From Candidatus Eiseniibacteriota bacterium (GTDB lineage: Bacteria; Eisenbacteria; RBG-16-71-46; CAIMUX01): a stretch of DNA of 64,000 nt. Of this stretch, positions 62,018-64,000 are shown piece after piece (position 1 is the first letter of the stretch; each line of letters opens with the position of its first letter). The stretch is from positions 248,001-312,000 of the forward strand of contig JACKCR010000007.1 of assembly GCA_020633975.1 (NCBI GenBank), in the 5' to 3' direction. Below the pieces are notes generated by a model, which was not told the origin of the DNA, did not search any database, and worked only from the letters and a program-made list of their open reading frames with translations. Both the position numbers and the translations under genes were made by a program.

Positions 62018-62593
62018 CTACTCCAGACCGGTCACGACGAACACGTTTCCGTCGACGACCTTCGTGACTCGCACCCTTTCGCCGGTCGTGAAGGAGCTTG
62101 GCCCCTCCGCCCTCGCGTCGAAAGTCCGGAGCCTCCCCCCAACCACCACTTGGATCTTCCCTATCTCCCTCTCCGGAATGGTGAGATAGACCGTCGCTTC
62201 CTCGCCCACGGCTCCTTCGAGACGGACGTTTCCACTCGACTGGAGGCGTCGGAAGAAGCGATACAGCTGCGAGCTCGTCCAGAGCGCCAAGAACCCCGCG
62301 GCGGCGCCCCCCAAGATCGCGATCGTCGGCCCAGCGCCAGAGGTCTTCAGAAGGGCCAATCCGACGAGACCGAACATCATGAAGAAGGCCGTGATCCCTT
62401 GGATGGAGATGGCAGAGGTGCCGCCGTCTCCATCCCCGTCTAGGTCCGCGTCTCCATCGAAGTCCCCATCTCCGTCGCCCACACCGAGCATGAAGAGAAC
62501 CATGCGAAGGACGAAGAGGGCACCACCGATGAGCGCGCAGAGGGAGAAGACGAGTTCCAAGCGGTTCATCCCACTGAAGCCGAGGAAATCCAT
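62018..62593 (-). CDS. NfeD-like membrane protein with OB-fold C-terminus and Asp/Gly-rich loop
   Basis: 191 residues from ATG 62593, with AGGAGG 7 bases upstream. Helix one (LVFSLCALIGGALFVLRMVLFML) is followed by an acidic loop GDGDGDFDGDADLDGDGDGG, then helices two and three (ITAFFMMFGLVGLALLKTSG and TIAILGGAAAGFLALW). The C-terminal 70 residues are a small beta-barrel (GAVGEEATVYLTIPE ... GERVRVTKVVDGNVFVVTGLE) like the NfeD OB fold. NfeD proteins accompany flotillins and are thought to help them assemble. The DxDxDG pattern could bind calcium. Confidence 0.88.
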   Translation of the reverse strand: MDFLGFSGMNRLELVFSLCALIGGALFVLRMVLFMLGVGDGDGDFDGDADLDGDGDGGTSAISIQGITAFFMMFGLVGLALLKTSGAGPTIAILGGAAAGFLALWTSSQLYRFFRRLQSSGNVRLEGAVGEEATVYLTIPEREIGKIQVVVGGRLRTFDARAEGPSSFTTGERVRVTKVVDGNVFVVTGLE

Positions 62594-62863
62594 AGAACGA
62601 CCTCCTGTCGCCATTACCCGGGCGTGGCTCCGGAATTCACGCCGGGCAGAGTGTGCTACTCCCAGCCGCGCGTAGCAACCCAAGCGAAACGGCTGCGTTC
62701 CAGTGGCATCCACGAGGGTCGGGATCTGCTGGAGGGCCGGCCACCCCAACGCGTCGAGGTCGGATCGCGCCGACCCAGGCGCCTTGGTCAGGCAACGTTG
62801 GGAAGTGTCATCGGTCCCGGAAAGAACGGAGACCGAAACTCGAGAGGGAAAGGAGAGTGGTTC

Positions 62864-63205
62864 GTGTCCGATCTGGCTTCCAGGGAGTGTATCCCCTGTC
62901 GTGGCGGCGTCCCGAAGCTCGAGGGAGCCGACCTGGCTAGGCTCTACGACGAACTCGGTGGAACACAAAGCGGGTGGGCCGTGGTAGACGACCATCATCT
63001 CGAGCGGGAGTTTCGCTTCCCAGACTTCAAGACGGCCCTGGAGTTCACCAATCAGTTGGGGGCTCTGGCAGAGGAACAGGCCCACCATCCTGACATCCAT
63101 CTCGCCTGGGGATCGGTCACGGTCCAAATCTGGACTCACAAGATCGACGGCCTGGTGGAGGCAGACTTCATCTACGCGGCCAAGGCGAGTCAGCTCCCTC
63201 GATAG
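62864..63205 (+). CDS. phhB: Pterin-4a-carbinolamine dehydratase
   Basis: 113 residues. The signature EEQAHHPDIHLAWGSVTVQIWTHKIDGLVEADF contains the catalytic histidines and the W-x-H-x-x-x-G-L-x-x-x-D pattern of the family, and the N-terminal CIPCRGGVPKL is the common PCD opening. The enzyme dehydrates 4a-hydroxytetrahydropterin and recycles the pterin cofactor of aromatic amino acid hydroxylases, or supports other pterin or molybdopterin steps. GTG 62864 has AAAGGAG about nine bases upstream and is preferred to the longer frame from 62624. No phenylalanine hydroxylase is nearby. Confidence 0.92.
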   Translation: MSDLASRECIPCRGGVPKLEGADLARLYDELGGTQSGWAVVDDHHLEREFRFPDFKTALEFTNQLGALAEEQAHHPDIHLAWGSVTVQIWTHKIDGLVEADFIYAAKASQLPR

Positions 63206-63382
63206 ACGGCGCGCCAGGTCGCTCGCTTTGAAACTCGACGACCTGGGCGACACCGCGCTCGAGAATCGACACTAGCAGACGGTCCCGAGCCCCCCTATGC
63301 TCTCGTCACATCCACCAGTCCATGTCACCCGTTGCTTGCCTAGGTGCAGCCTGTCATCTGCTTCCCAAAGGAGCGAACCGTC

Positions 63383-64000
63383 GTGGCCGCAACGCACTTT
63401 CCCGCTCGCGACTCCAACGCCAAGGGCCTGGGCAACCGTCCCCACCCGACGTTCGTTGTCGGAATCGGCGCCTCGGCTGGCGGCATCGAGCCCTTGGAAA
63501 CGTTCTTCTCTGGAATGCCGGACGATTCCGGAGCCGCGTTCGTCATCGTTCAGCACCTCGCAGCCCATTTCGACAGCCTGATGGACGAGATCCTGGCCAG
63601 ACGTACCGGGATGGCGATCCGCAAGGTGGAAGACGTCCTCCCGATCGAGGCCAACACGATCTACCTCCTTGCCCAAGGCAAGAACATCCTGATCCAAGAC
63701 GGCATGCTGCGGGCGATCGACCCGCCAACCGATTCCTTCCCGATCTACCCGATCGACCGGTTCTTCCAAAGCCTCGCCCGTGAATGGGGAGCGAAATCGA
63801 TCGCGATCGTCCTGTCCGGAACCGGAACGGACGGAAACCGTGGAATCGAAGCTGTCCATCAGGATGGGGGCACGATCCTCGTGCAAGACCCGAAGAGCGC
63901 GCAGTTCGATGGCATGCCGATCCAGGCGATCTCGACCAACTGTGTCGACCTCGTCCTTCCGCCGGACCGTCTCGCCAGCACCGTATACCAACTCGTGACC
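63383..64000 (+). CDS. CheB-type methylesterase domain, N-terminal part of a probable CheB/CheR fusion (runs off the window)
   Basis: From GTG 63383 (AAAGGAG nine bases upstream) an open frame runs to the window edge, 206 codons with no stop. It encodes a CheB methylesterase domain: FVVGIGASAGGIEPLETFF with the nucleophile Ser in GASAGG, FVIVQHLAAHFDSLMDEILARRT with the histidine, and IAIVLSGTGTDGNRGIEAV with the catalytic Asp. There is no N-terminal receiver domain. This arrangement is typical of CheB-CheR-PAS fusion proteins, whose further domains would lie to the right. It would demethylate glutamates on chemoreceptors or serve a related signalling role. Confidence 0.88.
   Translation, partial: MAATHFPARDSNAKGLGNRPHPTFVVGIGASAGGIEPLETFFSGMPDDSGAAFVIVQHLAAHFDSLMDEILARRTGMAIRKVEDVLPIEANTIYLLAQGKNILIQDGMLRAIDPPTDSFPIYPIDRFFQSLAREWGAKSIAIVLSGTGTDGNRGIEAVHQDGGTILVQDPKSAQFDGMPIQAISTNCVDLVLPPDRLASTVYQLVT

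Noticed and set aside
63272-63991. 240-codon reverse open frame at the right edge
   Set aside because: The forward strand encodes a clear CheB domain with a good GTG start; the reverse frame is its shadow.

Overview
This 64 kb window looks like one stretch of chromosome from a free-living, high-GC, diderm (outer-membrane) bacterium. The codons strongly favour C or G at third positions, and this produces many long antisense shadow frames. Four exported proteins (5'-nucleotidase, choice-of-anchor I protein, FG-GAP protein, subtilase) end in the same FlgD-Ig-like C-terminal domain. That family of tails is typical of the FCB superphylum and its candidate phyla (for example Eisenbacteria, Krumholzibacteria, Latescibacteria). 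The phylum placement is inference; no rRNA is present. I saw no insertion sequence, prophage, CRISPR array or tRNA. Almost everything is housekeeping or envelope biology, with a few unusual genes.

Layout. At 1-5.4 kb a partial MoxR ATPase diverges from a forward run of five genes: arginine deiminase, DCC thiol-oxidoreductase, two-domain glyoxalase-fold protein, deoxyhypusine synthase-like enzyme and BtuF-like metal receptor. At 5.2-8.7 kb valyl-tRNA synthetase and a TerC membrane protein run in reverse. At 9-16 kb there are a peptidoglycan-binding/CHAP-like hydrolase, a large GNAT-like unknown, an orphan ParA, a TetR regulator with a clear 28 bp operator next to a PhnB-like VOC protein, and a GT87-like membrane glycosyltransferase. 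At 16-28.5 kb exported proteins with the common tail surround a three-gene glycan operon (PHP-GT4 fusion, GT4, UPF0104 flippase-like protein).

The most striking gene is at 29.1-29.9 kb: a peroxiredoxin whose peroxidatic cysteine codon is an in-frame TGA followed at once by a hairpin that fits the bacterial SECIS rules. It reads as a selenoprotein that ordinary gene calling would split in two. From 30 to 38 kb come MarC, a class A penicillin-binding protein, a small membrane protein, a lipoprotein that fuses an endonuclease/exonuclease/phosphatase domain to a dual-specificity phosphatase, an unknown translationally coupled to it, and pyruvate kinase with an insertion. At 38.4-42.3 kb a cupredoxin, an orphan sensor histidine kinase and an outer-membrane porin-like protein form a tight operon. 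The porin's signal peptide is built from five to six copies of a 30 bp tandem repeat.

From 42 to 53 kb, all in reverse, are TrkH, the E1 subunit of 2-oxoglutarate dehydrogenase, and a complete YejABEF-like peptide ABC transporter with separate D and F ATPases. From 53 to 64 kb come a subtilase, fumarase, RsgA, a MOSC protein, a flotillin-NfeD pair, pterin-4a-carbinolamine dehydratase, and the start of a CheB/CheR-type protein that runs off the window. TCA-cycle enzymes (SucA, FumC) and the Sec-peroxiredoxin suggest a respiring cell facing peroxide stress. The genome must encode SelA, SelB, SelC and SelD elsewhere if the selenoprotein reading is right.
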